This document shows positions 7,017 through 15,114 of a stretch of DNA of 64,000 nt, piece after piece. The translations under genes and the position numbers were made by a program. The notes under the pieces are model-generated. The model was not told where the DNA came from and did not search any database. It worked only from the letters and a program-made list of their open reading frames with translations. The DNA lies in the NCBI GenBank assembly GCA_951813535.1, contig OX638345.1:1733158-1797157 (forward strand). The letters are read 5' to 3'. Origin of the DNA: an uncultured Dehalococcoidia bacterium (lineage in GTDB: Bacteria; Chloroflexota; Dehalococcoidia; Lucifugimonadales; UBA3495). Numbering within the stretch: position 1 is the first letter of the stretch; each line of letters begins with the position of its first letter.

Positions 7017-8680
7017 CCACACTGCGGCCAGGCACCCGGGTTGTCGGATACTTCCGGGTTTCCAGTGACGCGCAGGACGTCGCCAACTCAATTCAAACCC
7101 AAAGCCGGCGCTTCTACGAGTTCGTGAAGCAACACCAACTGGAAGCCGTCGGCATATTCAAGGACGAAGCCAAAACCGGGATGGTCGACGACCGTCCCGG
7201 TTTTCTCGATATGGTCAGCGCCTCGCGCCAAAAGCCCAAACTCTTCGATGCGGTCGTGGTGGTCAACACCGCAAGGTTCGCCCGCAATCGCCTGGACGCC
7301 GTCGTTTACAAACACATCATCCGGAAAAACGGCGTCGCCATAGTATCCATCGACCAACCAAACGACGGCAGTCCCGAAGGCGAACTCATGGAGGGCGTGT
7401 TCGAGGTCCTCGACGCCTATTACTCGGCGAACCTTAGCCGCGCCATCCGGCACGGCATCGAGAACCTCATCAGAGCCGGCTACTATCCCATCTCAAGAGC
7501 ACCCTACGGATACACAAAAGTCCCAGTTCAGGACGGCGCCCACACCCGGTACAAGCTTGCAATCAACGAAGACCAAGCCGCCAACGTGCGTTTGCTATTC
7601 GACCTGTACGAGGACGGCAACCACGAGCCGCAACTTCCCGGCATCCTCAACCAACGGGGTATTCCATCACCAAGCGGCGCCAAGTGGCCTCCCAACACCG
7701 TACACGACATGCTCCGTCGCCAAACCTACAAGGGCACAGTGGTATTCCCCCTCAACCCCGAGCCGGGCCGTGAGCAGATCCGCGTCGACAACGTTCACCC
7801 GGCGATAATCTCGCCAGAACAGTTCGACTTGGTGCAACAGATACTCACCGCCAATCGTCCCGGAGACATACACCCCAGGCAGGTCAGCAGCCCATACATC
7901 TTGTCCAAATTGGCCGTCTGCAACCTGTGCGGCGCACCCATGGTCATCACCAACTCGAAAAAAGGGCAATACGTCTACTACATCTGCTACCAAAGGAAAA
8001 CGAACGGTCCCAAGGCCTGTTTCTCCAACCGCCGACCCGCCGAGGACCTCGACACACGGTTCCTAAACCAAGTTTGTGACGACATCCTCACCCCACAAAA
8101 CGTGGACAAATTCATCGAAAACGTCGACGGCCAAACGGACCACCAACTGTCCAAATACCAAGACACGATGGCCGCAATCGACGCAGAACTCCGTGACTTG
8201 GAAGAACGGTTCACCAGGCTCAGCATCATGAACGAAACGGGCAAAATGCCCCTGGACATCTGGAGTCAGCGCGCGGACGTACTGAACGAACAAAGGCAGC
8301 TGCTCAACGATGCCAAGACCAACGCCGCCGCAGCCGTGAGTGATGACCTTCGGCTGCTGGAAAATCGGGACACGGCATTGGCCGTCTCAGCACAGCTTAG
8401 ACAATTCCTGGCGGAGTCCCCGCCCGCCAATATCAAACCCATCCTGCGCAAGTTCATCAAACAGGTCAGGTGCGACACGGACCGAGCGATAATCGACTAC
8501 AAGATTCCCCTGCCCGACGACAGCGCGAACGCGGGAGAAAGTTCAACGTTACTGGCTCTGAGCGGCCCAGTACGTACTATCACCCCCTTAGCCCCACCAT
8601 TCTCAGAAAAATGTCCGGTTTCTGCTGATCGCAGCGAAACGTCGTTGCGTTCCGCCATCGCGAGCATGGTCTGGCAGTGA
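7013..8680 (+). CDS. large serine recombinase (integrase type)
   Basis: This 555-residue enzyme cuts and rejoins DNA at attachment sites through a phosphoserine link. Residues 10-150 form the resolvase domain, with 'GYFRVSSDAQ' (nucleophile Ser in RVS) and 'NTARFARNRLDAV' in place of the usual LDRLxR. Residues 165-270 are the recombinase domain ('PYGYTKV', 'GIPSPSGAKWPPNTVHDML'). A zinc ribbon follows around 303-345 (CNLCGAPM and later Cys). A coiled-coil stretch spans about 375-440. The start has AAAGGAGG and overlaps the zinc-ribbon gene. The last 55 residues or so are antisense to the end of the opposing recombinase, so the natural C-terminus may have been replaced. Confidence 0.9.
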   Translation: MTTLRPGTRVVGYFRVSSDAQDVANSIQTQSRRFYEFVKQHQLEAVGIFKDEAKTGMVDDRPGFLDMVSASRQKPKLFDAVVVVNTARFARNRLDAVVYKHIIRKNGVAIVSIDQPNDGSPEGELMEGVFEVLDAYYSANLSRAIRHGIENLIRAGYYPISRAPYGYTKVPVQDGAHTRYKLAINEDQAANVRLLFDLYEDGNHEPQLPGILNQRGIPSPSGAKWPPNTVHDMLRRQTYKGTVVFPLNPEPGREQIRVDNVHPAIISPEQFDLVQQILTANRPGDIHPRQVSSPYILSKLAVCNLCGAPMVITNSKKGQYVYYICYQRKTNGPKACFSNRRPAEDLDTRFLNQVCDDILTPQNVDKFIENVDGQTDHQLSKYQDTMAAIDAELRDLEERFTRLSIMNETGKMPLDIWSQRADVLNEQRQLLNDAKTNAAAAVSDDLRLLENRDTALAVSAQLRQFLAESPPANIKPILRKFIKQVRCDTDRAIIDYKIPLPDDSANAGESSTLLALSGPVRTITPLAPPFSEKCPVSADRSETSLRSAIASMVWQ

Positions 8681-10063
8681 TCCGGTTTTGGGAGGACCCC
8701 GACGGTCGCCCGCTGATCAAGGTCCACGTACACGTCCTCGAGAACGGTCCGCAACATCCGGTTCCGGCGACTGACGCAGGACGAGTGCCATTCTGCGGCA
8801 AAGTTCGCCAAATTATTCCCGGCCAGCGTCTCTGCGTCGATTTCCCCGGTCAAATAGAGGTACCAGGCCCTCTCCACCTGGCCTTGAATGGCATGTTGTT
8901 TTTCGATAGCGGCGGTGTGGTCCTGCCCCTTCACGTGGTGTTCGATGATCCAGTCATCCCGCGGCCGGAACCCCTCGAATAACCGCTTCACCTGCTCCTC
9001 AATCTGCCACCCCACGAACGCCTTCCCCTGGTGGCGACAGATCACGCTGAGGCCCCGGTCCGGGCTCTGGTAACAGGTCTTGCCATCTGCACCCTGGGTC
9101 TGGGACCACAACTCGGTCCCGCACTCGTGACACCGCAACAGCCCGGTCAGCAGGTGGGGATGCTCACTCTTCACGTTGCCCGATACCGAGCGCCGGGACC
9201 GGTTCTTCGCCATCCTCTCCCGCACCGCCTCGAACAACTCTTCGCTGATCAGCCCCTGGTGTCGGCCCGCAAAACGCTCCTCCTTGTGCCTCACCTCTCC
9301 CAGGTAGAATCGGTTCTTCAGCATGTCCCGCACGCTGTAGTTGGTGAACCGGCGGCCGTCGCCTTCTACCATCTCTCGCATGATCACCTGGGGCTTCCTG
9401 CTCTTGGTGCGAAACCCCTGCTCGTTCAACCATGCCGCCAACGTGCTCATGGACTCCACGCCGTTGGCGCACCCCTGGAACATCCCCACCACCGCCTGGG
9501 CCTTCTCCCACTCCACCTGGCACCCGGTGTGTCCGTCGTCAATCCCGTAGCACACCGCATCGCACCTCTCGTATCCGAAGGGCGGCTCCCCGTTGAACAA
9601 CCCCTGCATCGTCCGCTCCCGCATCCCTTCTTGGTGTGCCCCGACAGGGCATCGCAGAAGTACTGGGCGAAGGCCCCCAGCATGGTCATGAACAGCTTGC
9701 CTTCCGGGGTGGAGTAGTCGATGTCCTGGGTGATGGAGACGTAGGTGACGTTGTGCTGGGAGAACACGTGGAAGCGTCCAGCATCACGCGGAGGTTCCGG
9801 GAAAAGCGGTCCAGCGTGTGGGTGACCACCACGTCGAACTTGTCCCCCTGGGCATCGTCCAGCAACCGGCGGAAGGCAGGACGCTTGGCGCTGGACTCCA
9901 GCCAGGCTGAACGGCCCTCCTCGTCGTAGCTGCCCACCACCTCCCAACCCTTCTCGCCGCAGAAATCGTGGAACGCACGACGCTGGGCGTCCAACGAGAA
10001 ACCCTCCACCTGCTCCTCATCACTCACCCGAAAATATCCCACCACTCTCATCTCTAACTCCAT
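8497..10063 (-). pseudogene. large serine recombinase broken by two frameshifts
   Basis: Three frames are needed to read one protein. The first segment (10063 to about 9775) has the resolvase domain with an intact 'GYFRVSDEEQ' and 'HTLDRFSRNLRVMLDA'. The second segment (about 9780-9635) carries 'QHNVTYVSITQDIDYSTPEG' and 'GAFAQYFCDALSGHTKKG'. The third segment (9624-8497, 375 residues) has the recombinase domain ('GEPPFGYE'), a zinc ribbon (CHECG) and the C-terminal helices. Rejoined, the length is about 520 residues, normal for the family. It is probably inactive unless the shifts are sequencing errors. Its 3' end overlaps the plus-strand recombinase by 184 bases. Confidence 0.82.
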
Positions 10064-10194
10064 GGAGGTCGTTAATCACAGGTAACGAGCGTCAGATCCC
10101 CGATCTCAAACGCGACCAAACCATCGGGCAAATGACCAACTTGATCCTCCCACTCAGACTTACTCGCTGCAAGGGGCTAGGTTCTGTTGACATT

Positions 10195-10650
10195 TCACCG
10201 TAACAAGACGAGAGCGGCGGTGAAATGCAGGAAGCCCAGGTATCTGGTGTCCAGTTTCTCAAACCGGGAGAATATCCGGCGATAGTGTTTCATCTTGCCG
10301 ATGAAGCATTCCACCAGATGACGCTCCCGGTACAGATGACGGTCATAATCAGCGGGTTCCTTGCGGTTCGAGGGGGGCGGAATGACCGGGGTCATGCCCA
10401 GTTCCAGGATGTGCTGGCGAAACTCCCGAGCGTCATATCCTTTGTCGGCCAGTACGTGCTCGCCAGCGTAACCCGCGATCAACCCCTCCGCCTGGGTGAT
10501 GTCGTGCTGTTGCCCTCCGGTCAGGATGAACCGCAAGGGGTTGCCCAAGCCGTCCACGCTCACGTGAACCTTCGTGCTGAACCCGCCTCGGCTCCGGCCC
10601 AGGGACTGGGCGGCCTGACCGCCTTTTTGGGGGGCGCTCCCGCCGCGCAA
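10195..10650 (-). CDS. IS5-family transposase, orfB
   Basis: This is the C-terminal half of the DDE transposase (about 150 residues), probably made only as a fusion with orfA after a -1 frameshift. It supplies the second Asp ('VLADKGYDA') and the Glu ('HLVECFIGKMKHYRRI'). The sequence ends right at the left inverted repeat. All three acidic residues are present across the two frames, so the element may still be active. Confidence 0.88.
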   Translation of the reverse strand: MRGGSAPQKGGQAAQSLGRSRGGFSTKVHVSVDGLGNPLRFILTGGQQHDITQAEGLIAGYAGEHVLADKGYDAREFRQHILELGMTPVIPPPSNRKEPADYDRHLYRERHLVECFIGKMKHYRRIFSRFEKLDTRYLGFLHFTAALVLLR

Positions 10651-10955
10651 GGGTGCGCCCGTACCACCGTGCTGTCAATGATCAGGTATTCCAGATCAGG
10701 GTCGTCGGAGAAACATTGATGCATCTGTTCCCAGACGCCTTGGTCAGTCCAACGGGCGAACCGTTTGTAGACGGTGTTCCAGTTCCCGTACTCGGCTGGC
10801 AGCAGTCGCCATTGCGCCCCAGAGCGGTTGATCCATAAGACGGCCTCGACAAACCGTCGGCAATCCGCTTCCTGGCCGACGTACACGCCAGTGCAGCCAC
10901 GCCAGAAATCGAGAATCCTGACCCACTGTTCCGGTGATAGTCTGATGTTTGACAT
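10560..10955 (-). CDS. IS5-family transposase, orfA
   Basis: This 131-residue N-terminal half of the transposase starts at the ATG at 10955 just inside the repeat. It has the N-terminal helical DNA-binding domain ('SPEQWVRILDFWRG', 'WINRSGAQWRLLPAEYGNW') and the first catalytic Asp in 'YLIIDSTVVRAH'. Translation probably passes to orfB by a -1 slip at CAAAAAG inside a C-run/A-run (about 10626-10637), as is common in IS5-family elements. If unshifted it ends in a short basic tail. Confidence 0.88.
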   Translation of the reverse strand: MSNIRLSPEQWVRILDFWRGCTGVYVGQEADCRRFVEAVLWINRSGAQWRLLPAEYGNWNTVYKRFARWTDQGVWEQMHQCFSDDPDLEYLIIDSTVVRAHPCAAGAPPKKAVRPPSPWAGAEAGSARRFT

Positions 10956-10986
10956 GCGGCCATTGTAATCAAATGTCAACAGAGCC

Positions 10987-11736
10987 TAGTGTCATCTGTA
11001 GCAAGGCAGCGGCAAAATGCAAGTCAACCATTTTTACAAACGTGCGGTATTCTGAACAACCGTGACGCCAACGCGCCGGCAATGCCGGCAATGGCCGGCG
11101 AAGCGTCACGAGGGTCTGGCCCTGAAGTCTGGGCTCCAGCAAACCTGGAGTATCAGATTTCATCCGATACTGAATAGCGGCGTGCGCAGAGTGCCGCGGA
11201 TGTGGGATCAGCTGCTGGGCGACAATGTTGCGAGGCGTTGTTCTCACGTCCGCTCTTCGACGAATCGATACTGCGATTTATAAACGAGATCACACGTTAA
11301 CATGCAAATAAATTAACGTGCCTACGCGCATGTGCGTCGACGCAAAAGCACCTGAGATCATCATACGGCCCGCGTTCGCGTCATGGCGATCATCGCGAGC
11401 CTGATCGGTCGTTCCGGGAAACAGTCCAAGGCGCGCGATTCCATAGGTCTCCGTCGTCGGCACTGCGTTACCCTGTGCTTGCGCTGATACACTCCCAAAT
11501 CTGCACGGCACTACGTCAACGCGTTGACGTATTTATGCACATGGACGTCGCAACTCATTTGCGGTGGTGCGTCTCCGTTTCAACGCGCTCATATACTTGT
11601 ACATTAGATCGGCGGCGTGTCTGCATCTCCTACCCTACGTTGAGAAAGCGCCTCGACATTCTGGTACGCGATGCGACCATTTCGGGGAATACCGGAGCCT
11701 CATGTTAGGATGGCTCCTCCGGGGGAGACTAGCGCT
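10987..11736. other. 750-bp gap without a recognised gene
   Basis: No open frame here has a convincing start or product. It contains an 18-bp perfect palindrome at 11513-11530 (listed separately). It lies between the IS5-family element and the leader ORF of the PLD-NTPase gene and is the likely promoter region of that gene. Confidence 0.5.
11513..11530. promoter_or_regulatory. perfect 18-bp palindrome, possible operator
   Basis: ACGTCAACGCGTTGACGT is its own reverse complement. It lies about 225 bases before the leader ORF and 270 before the PLD-NTPase gene, in a gene-free gap. Dimeric repressors commonly bind sites of this form. No matching regulator gene is adjacent. Confidence 0.45.
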
Positions 11737-11796
11737 ATGACCGGGTTAGCCGTAGTTCTGGTGGATGATGAGGTCCTGACCTATGACCAGCCGTAA
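11737..11796 (+). CDS. 19-residue leader ORF overlapping the PLD-NTPase start
   Basis: An ATG preceded by GGGGGAG opens a short frame (MTGLAVVLVDDEVLTYDQP). It ends at TAA 11794-11796, 14 bases inside the next gene. The main gene has only a weak site (GATGAGG) of its own, so ribosomes ending on the leader could restart on its ATG. This would couple or throttle translation. It could also be a remnant of a longer gene. Confidence 0.4.
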   Translation: MTGLAVVLVDDEVLTYDQP

Positions 11797-13837
11797 CCGA
11801 CGCAACGTCGCCGACCAGGAGGCCATGCCGCAGTTCGGGTTCGCCCTGGACGACCCCGACTCCCGCACCCGGTCACCGCAGCTTCAGGCGGTTTATGCCC
11901 AGGCGCTGCGCGTGGAACCGTTCAACATGGACCTGTTCGCTGGGTTCACCAGGATGCGGGCGCTCACCTACACCTCGAGCATTCCCATGGTGCTCCGTCT
12001 GCTCCGGGATTACGACTACGACGACTTCGAGTGCGTCTTCGGTCACGGCGGGGTGCTGAGCCGGGACGCGGCGGACCTGCTGGCGTTCCAGAGCGTGGTG
12101 CAGAACAAGCTGAACCAGGGTTTTGTGGGCGCTCGCGGCATCTCGCCGGAGCGGCGGGAGGTGATCTACCGGCGGGCGGCCGAGGGCAGCGCGCGTTTCC
12201 TGGTCGTGAAGGACGCGGTGGCCCACGCCAAGATCTACCTGCTGGAGCGGGAGGACAAGCGGCGGGTGATTGTCGGCTCGGCGAACCTGTCAGAAAACGC
12301 TTTCTCCGGCCGCCAGGCGGAGACGCTGACGGTGTTTGACGATGATGCGGTGGCGTGGGAGCACTTCAGCCGCCAGTACGAGGACGTGCGCAGCGTGGCC
12401 ACCAGCAACATGCCCCTGAGGGCGGAACCGCTGACGGGTGATCTGGTGGGAAACACCCCAGCCCTCAAAGATGCCGAGGAGCATCCTGACGGCGTGACCA
12501 TCTTCCTGCCGGCCCAGACCGAGGACGAGGTCCAGTTCAACGCCCCCTACGTGCTCCGGGAGGTGGAGCGCATCGCGCCGGTGCACCGCCAGGTGCTGGC
12601 CGACCTGCGCCCCGACCGCAAGGGAATGCTCAAGATCGTGCCCCAGGTGGTCAAGCAGATGACCCGCATCGCCACCGCGCGCCATGACGAGGCCAAGCCG
12701 GCGACGTCGCTGTCCTACGACGGCCGGACCCTGTGGCTGTCGGGCCAGGCGGTGTCGCTGAAGACCGACGCCGACCAGGTGGCCAGCGACGTGGCGGCGT
12801 GGCTGGAGTTCTTCGGCAACTACGAGAACGGCTTTGTGGGCGATGTGCCCCGGATGCAGCGGGACTACTTCACCTTCATGTGCTGGTTCTACTTCAGTCC
12901 GTGGATGTGCGACCTGCGCAACGCGGCGCTCCGCGCCAACACCTTCAGCTTCGACCGGCCGATGTTCGCCATCGTGTACGGGGAGAGCAACTGCGGGAAG
13001 AGCAGCCTGATTGAGACGCTGATGACGTCGATGTTCGATTACCCGCGGATCGTGGAGACGCCGTACTTCACCCGGCGGAACCTGCGGGCGCTGCAGGCGG
13101 CGTACCAGAGGTTTCCGGTGGTGTTCGACGATATCCACGACGACCGGTTCCGGCGGCACGCGCCGGAGGTGATCAAGGACGAGCACATACCGTATGCGGA
13201 GTACCCGTGCATCGCGCTGTCGATGAACGCGGACGCGCGGAACTTCCAGCCGGAGATCGTGAAGCGGTCGCTGATGATCTGGACGACCACGTCGTTGCCG
13301 GGGGACGCGATCACGTCGATCAGGCAGCTGCGGCGTTCGGTAACGGGGATCACCAACCGGATGAGCACGGCGCTGTACCGGCGCTATCTGGCGGAGACCA
13401 GGGAGTTGCTGGATGAGATGGACGAGCAGGACATCCAGGATGCCGACGTGCTGGAGGTGTCGTCAACGGCACTGTGCCGGTTGTTCGAGGAGCACCTGCC
13501 GCCGGGGGTGGAGTTGCCGGAATGGTGCGCGCCCATGACGCTGCACCAGTACCAGAACCGCGCCTTCGAGCAGCCCCGGTCGGTGCTGGAGGGGTTGATC
13601 CATCCCGACAAGTTCACCCGGGCGCGGCGGCCGGGGATCGGGGACTGGACCATCGTGGGAGACCAGGTGATCATCGGCATCGAGCCATTGGGCGCCCGGC
13701 GGATCAGGGACGAGATTCCCAACTGGATCCTGAACCGACCGGCGAGCATCTCGGGACAGATCGTGCTCAAGAAGGAAACACTGGACAGTTTCCTGGGACA
13801 GATCACGCGGCCGCCGCGCCGGTTCCGCTGGTTCTGA
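11783..13837 (+). CDS. phospholipase D-fold / P-loop NTPase fusion protein
   Basis: This 684-residue protein has two clear parts. Residues 50-200 form a PLD-type domain with one HxK motif (H148, K150) followed by 'VIVGSANLSENAF', the GSxN half of the site. PLD-fold proteins with one motif usually dimerise and often act as nucleases. Residues 390-505 form a P-loop ATPase with Walker A GESNCGKSS (K406), Walker B 'VVFDDIHDD' (D449, D450), a sensor-like 'SMNADARN' and a possible arginine finger at R495, like superfamily 3 helicases. The C-terminal 150 residues are unassigned. It stands alone among mobile elements and broken nucleases, a typical defence-gene setting. A DNA-acting defence or element-maintenance role is inferred. 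Confidence 0.82.
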   Translation: MTSRNRRNVADQEAMPQFGFALDDPDSRTRSPQLQAVYAQALRVEPFNMDLFAGFTRMRALTYTSSIPMVLRLLRDYDYDDFECVFGHGGVLSRDAADLLAFQSVVQNKLNQGFVGARGISPERREVIYRRAAEGSARFLVVKDAVAHAKIYLLEREDKRRVIVGSANLSENAFSGRQAETLTVFDDDAVAWEHFSRQYEDVRSVATSNMPLRAEPLTGDLVGNTPALKDAEEHPDGVTIFLPAQTEDEVQFNAPYVLREVERIAPVHRQVLADLRPDRKGMLKIVPQVVKQMTRIATARHDEAKPATSLSYDGRTLWLSGQAVSLKTDADQVASDVAAWLEFFGNYENGFVGDVPRMQRDYFTFMCWFYFSPWMCDLRNAALRANTFSFDRPMFAIVYGESNCGKSSLIETLMTSMFDYPRIVETPYFTRRNLRALQAAYQRFPVVFDDIHDDRFRRHAPEVIKDEHIPYAEYPCIALSMNADARNFQPEIVKRSLMIWTTTSLPGDAITSIRQLRRSVTGITNRMSTALYRRYLAETRELLDEMDEQDIQDADVLEVSSTALCRLFEEHLPPGVELPEWCAPMTLHQYQNRAFEQPRSVLEGLIHPDKFTRARRPGIGDWTIVGDQVIIGIEPLGARRIRDEIPNWILNRPASISGQIVLKKETLDSFLGQITRPPRRFRWF

Positions 13838-13931
13838 GTGGTCCGTTGTTGGCAAAGTTCCAACCACCGAGAATGGCGCCATCATAAAAGCCTGATAAGG
13901 GCGATTTATCAAACATCTATGGACGGCCTGA

Positions 13932-14138
13932 GCAATTCGGCCCGGCCGCACGTCCCGCGGAGGCAGACGTCATGCCTACTACACCACCCGACAATCACCG
14001 GTAACCGCCGCAAACCAGTTGGACTATGTGTTCGCCTCGCGGGGGTTCCACTGCGGGGTGCATGCGCGGGCCCTGAACGGAGTGGACGAGTGGGGAGCCA
14101 GCGACCACTGCCGGATACTGATCGAGGTTGTAGGATGA
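13932..14138 (+). pseudogene. C-terminal remnant of an endonuclease/exonuclease/phosphatase protein
   Basis: An open frame without a start reads 'YYTTRQSPVTAANQLDYVFA', then a short link, then 'RALNGVDEWGASDHCRILIE', ending at TGA 14136-14138. The LDYVF and E-W-x-x-SDHC motifs are the conserved C-terminal end of EEP-superfamily nucleases, with the catalytic Asp-His pair in SDH. Only about 68 residues remain of a protein normally near 250 or more. The flanks (13838-13931 and 14139-14456) hold no other gene. Confidence 0.6.
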
Positions 14139-14456
14139 CCGGCCGTTCCTGTGCCTGCCTCCGGTCACCATCCGCCGGTACCGTAGGACCGAGGCATGGC
14201 TGATGCCATCGCGGCCGCAAAACCTCCGCGGGTAGAGCTCCGCGGAAGCCAGAGACCTCAGACTACGCCGATAAGCACGGAGCCGCGGCTATCGCGCTGT
14301 CGCTGCGCGACTCCGAGCTCAGCCGTAGCCGAGCTTGGGGCCGAGTTGTCTGCTGTTCCTGGATCAGCAAGTGCAACGCTGACTTCATCAATAATGGGAA
14401 ACCCGGTTGGCGGGCTATGATCGCCGGCGAAGTGCCCTGATTTCTGCTGGCTGGTA

Positions 14457-14945
14457 TTGACTATGCAAACGGACGATCCAGGAACGACGGACCATCTCCA
14501 ATGGCTTGAAAGTGTGGTGCCCGATTTGGAGGAGCTGGAAGGGTCGCTGGCTACTGAGCGATGTGGCCGGGTACTGGCATTAGAGCAATTCGCGCTGTCC
14601 GAACCCCTCCAAGAGCTGGAGAAGCTCGTTGCCGAGCAGTGCAACGAATTTGACGCCCTGGACTTTGTCGGCCAATTGAGAATGGGTTCGGGCAAGCCGC
14701 TTTGGGGCGACGAGGAGTTTCAGTCCAACCTGCTGGCCTGGTTATTGGATCCCCAGGGCAGTCATGGGACCGCTGATTATTTCCTCAGGAGCTTCTTGAG
14801 CTTGGCTTCGACCGGCTGGTTGACTTCGGGCGGGTCGATGAACGCAGCAGCGCCACCATTGATCAGGCTGCCCAGTTTTGGCCGTGACATCTCCTCGTCG
14901 AGATCGACAGGTATTTGTCGGCTAACACGCCGTAAACCGGTGTGA
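14457..14945 (+). pseudogene. PD-(D/E)XK nuclease-superfamily protein, truncated by frameshift
   Basis: The first 115 residues match the N-terminal region of a PD-(D/E)XK family: 'NEFDALDFVG', then 'EEFQSNLLAWLLDPQGSHGT', then 'YFLRSFL'. After base 14797 or so the family-like sequence continues in another frame ('LELGFDRLVDFGRVDE') and meets a stop, while the original frame runs into unrelated sequence. The catalytic core with the D-(D/E)xK residues is missing. It sits after another nuclease remnant, so this stretch looks like decayed defence genes. The start may be ATG 14463. Confidence 0.6.
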
Positions 14946-15114
14946 ATTCCGGCCCGCATCTCGGCGGGACATTCACCCTTTGTGACTGCAGGTCTGCCAT
15001 GGCCGACCGTTCCCCGAGATGAGTCCTAAACTCCCGCCGTTGAGTCACAGAAGTTAGAGCGGAGGCGGTTGTTGCTGGGCCGGCTTGTCTTCGACGCGCT
15101 GTGAGCGGCGACAC

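Larger units (their letters stand above)
10180..10986 (-). mobile_element. IS5-family insertion sequence (IS427-like), 807 bp
   Basis: The terminal inverted repeats are GGTTCTGTTGACATT and GGCTCTGTTGACATT (14 of 15 identical). Both ends are flanked by TA, within CTAG on each side, as expected for target duplication in this group. Two overlapping reading frames encode the transposase. The 130 bases before it (10064-10179) hold nothing recognisable. Confidence 0.9.

Noticed and set aside
12290-13186. Long minus-strand open frame (298 codons)
   Set aside because: It is antisense to the PLD-NTPase gene and has His/Arg/Gln-biased shadow composition.
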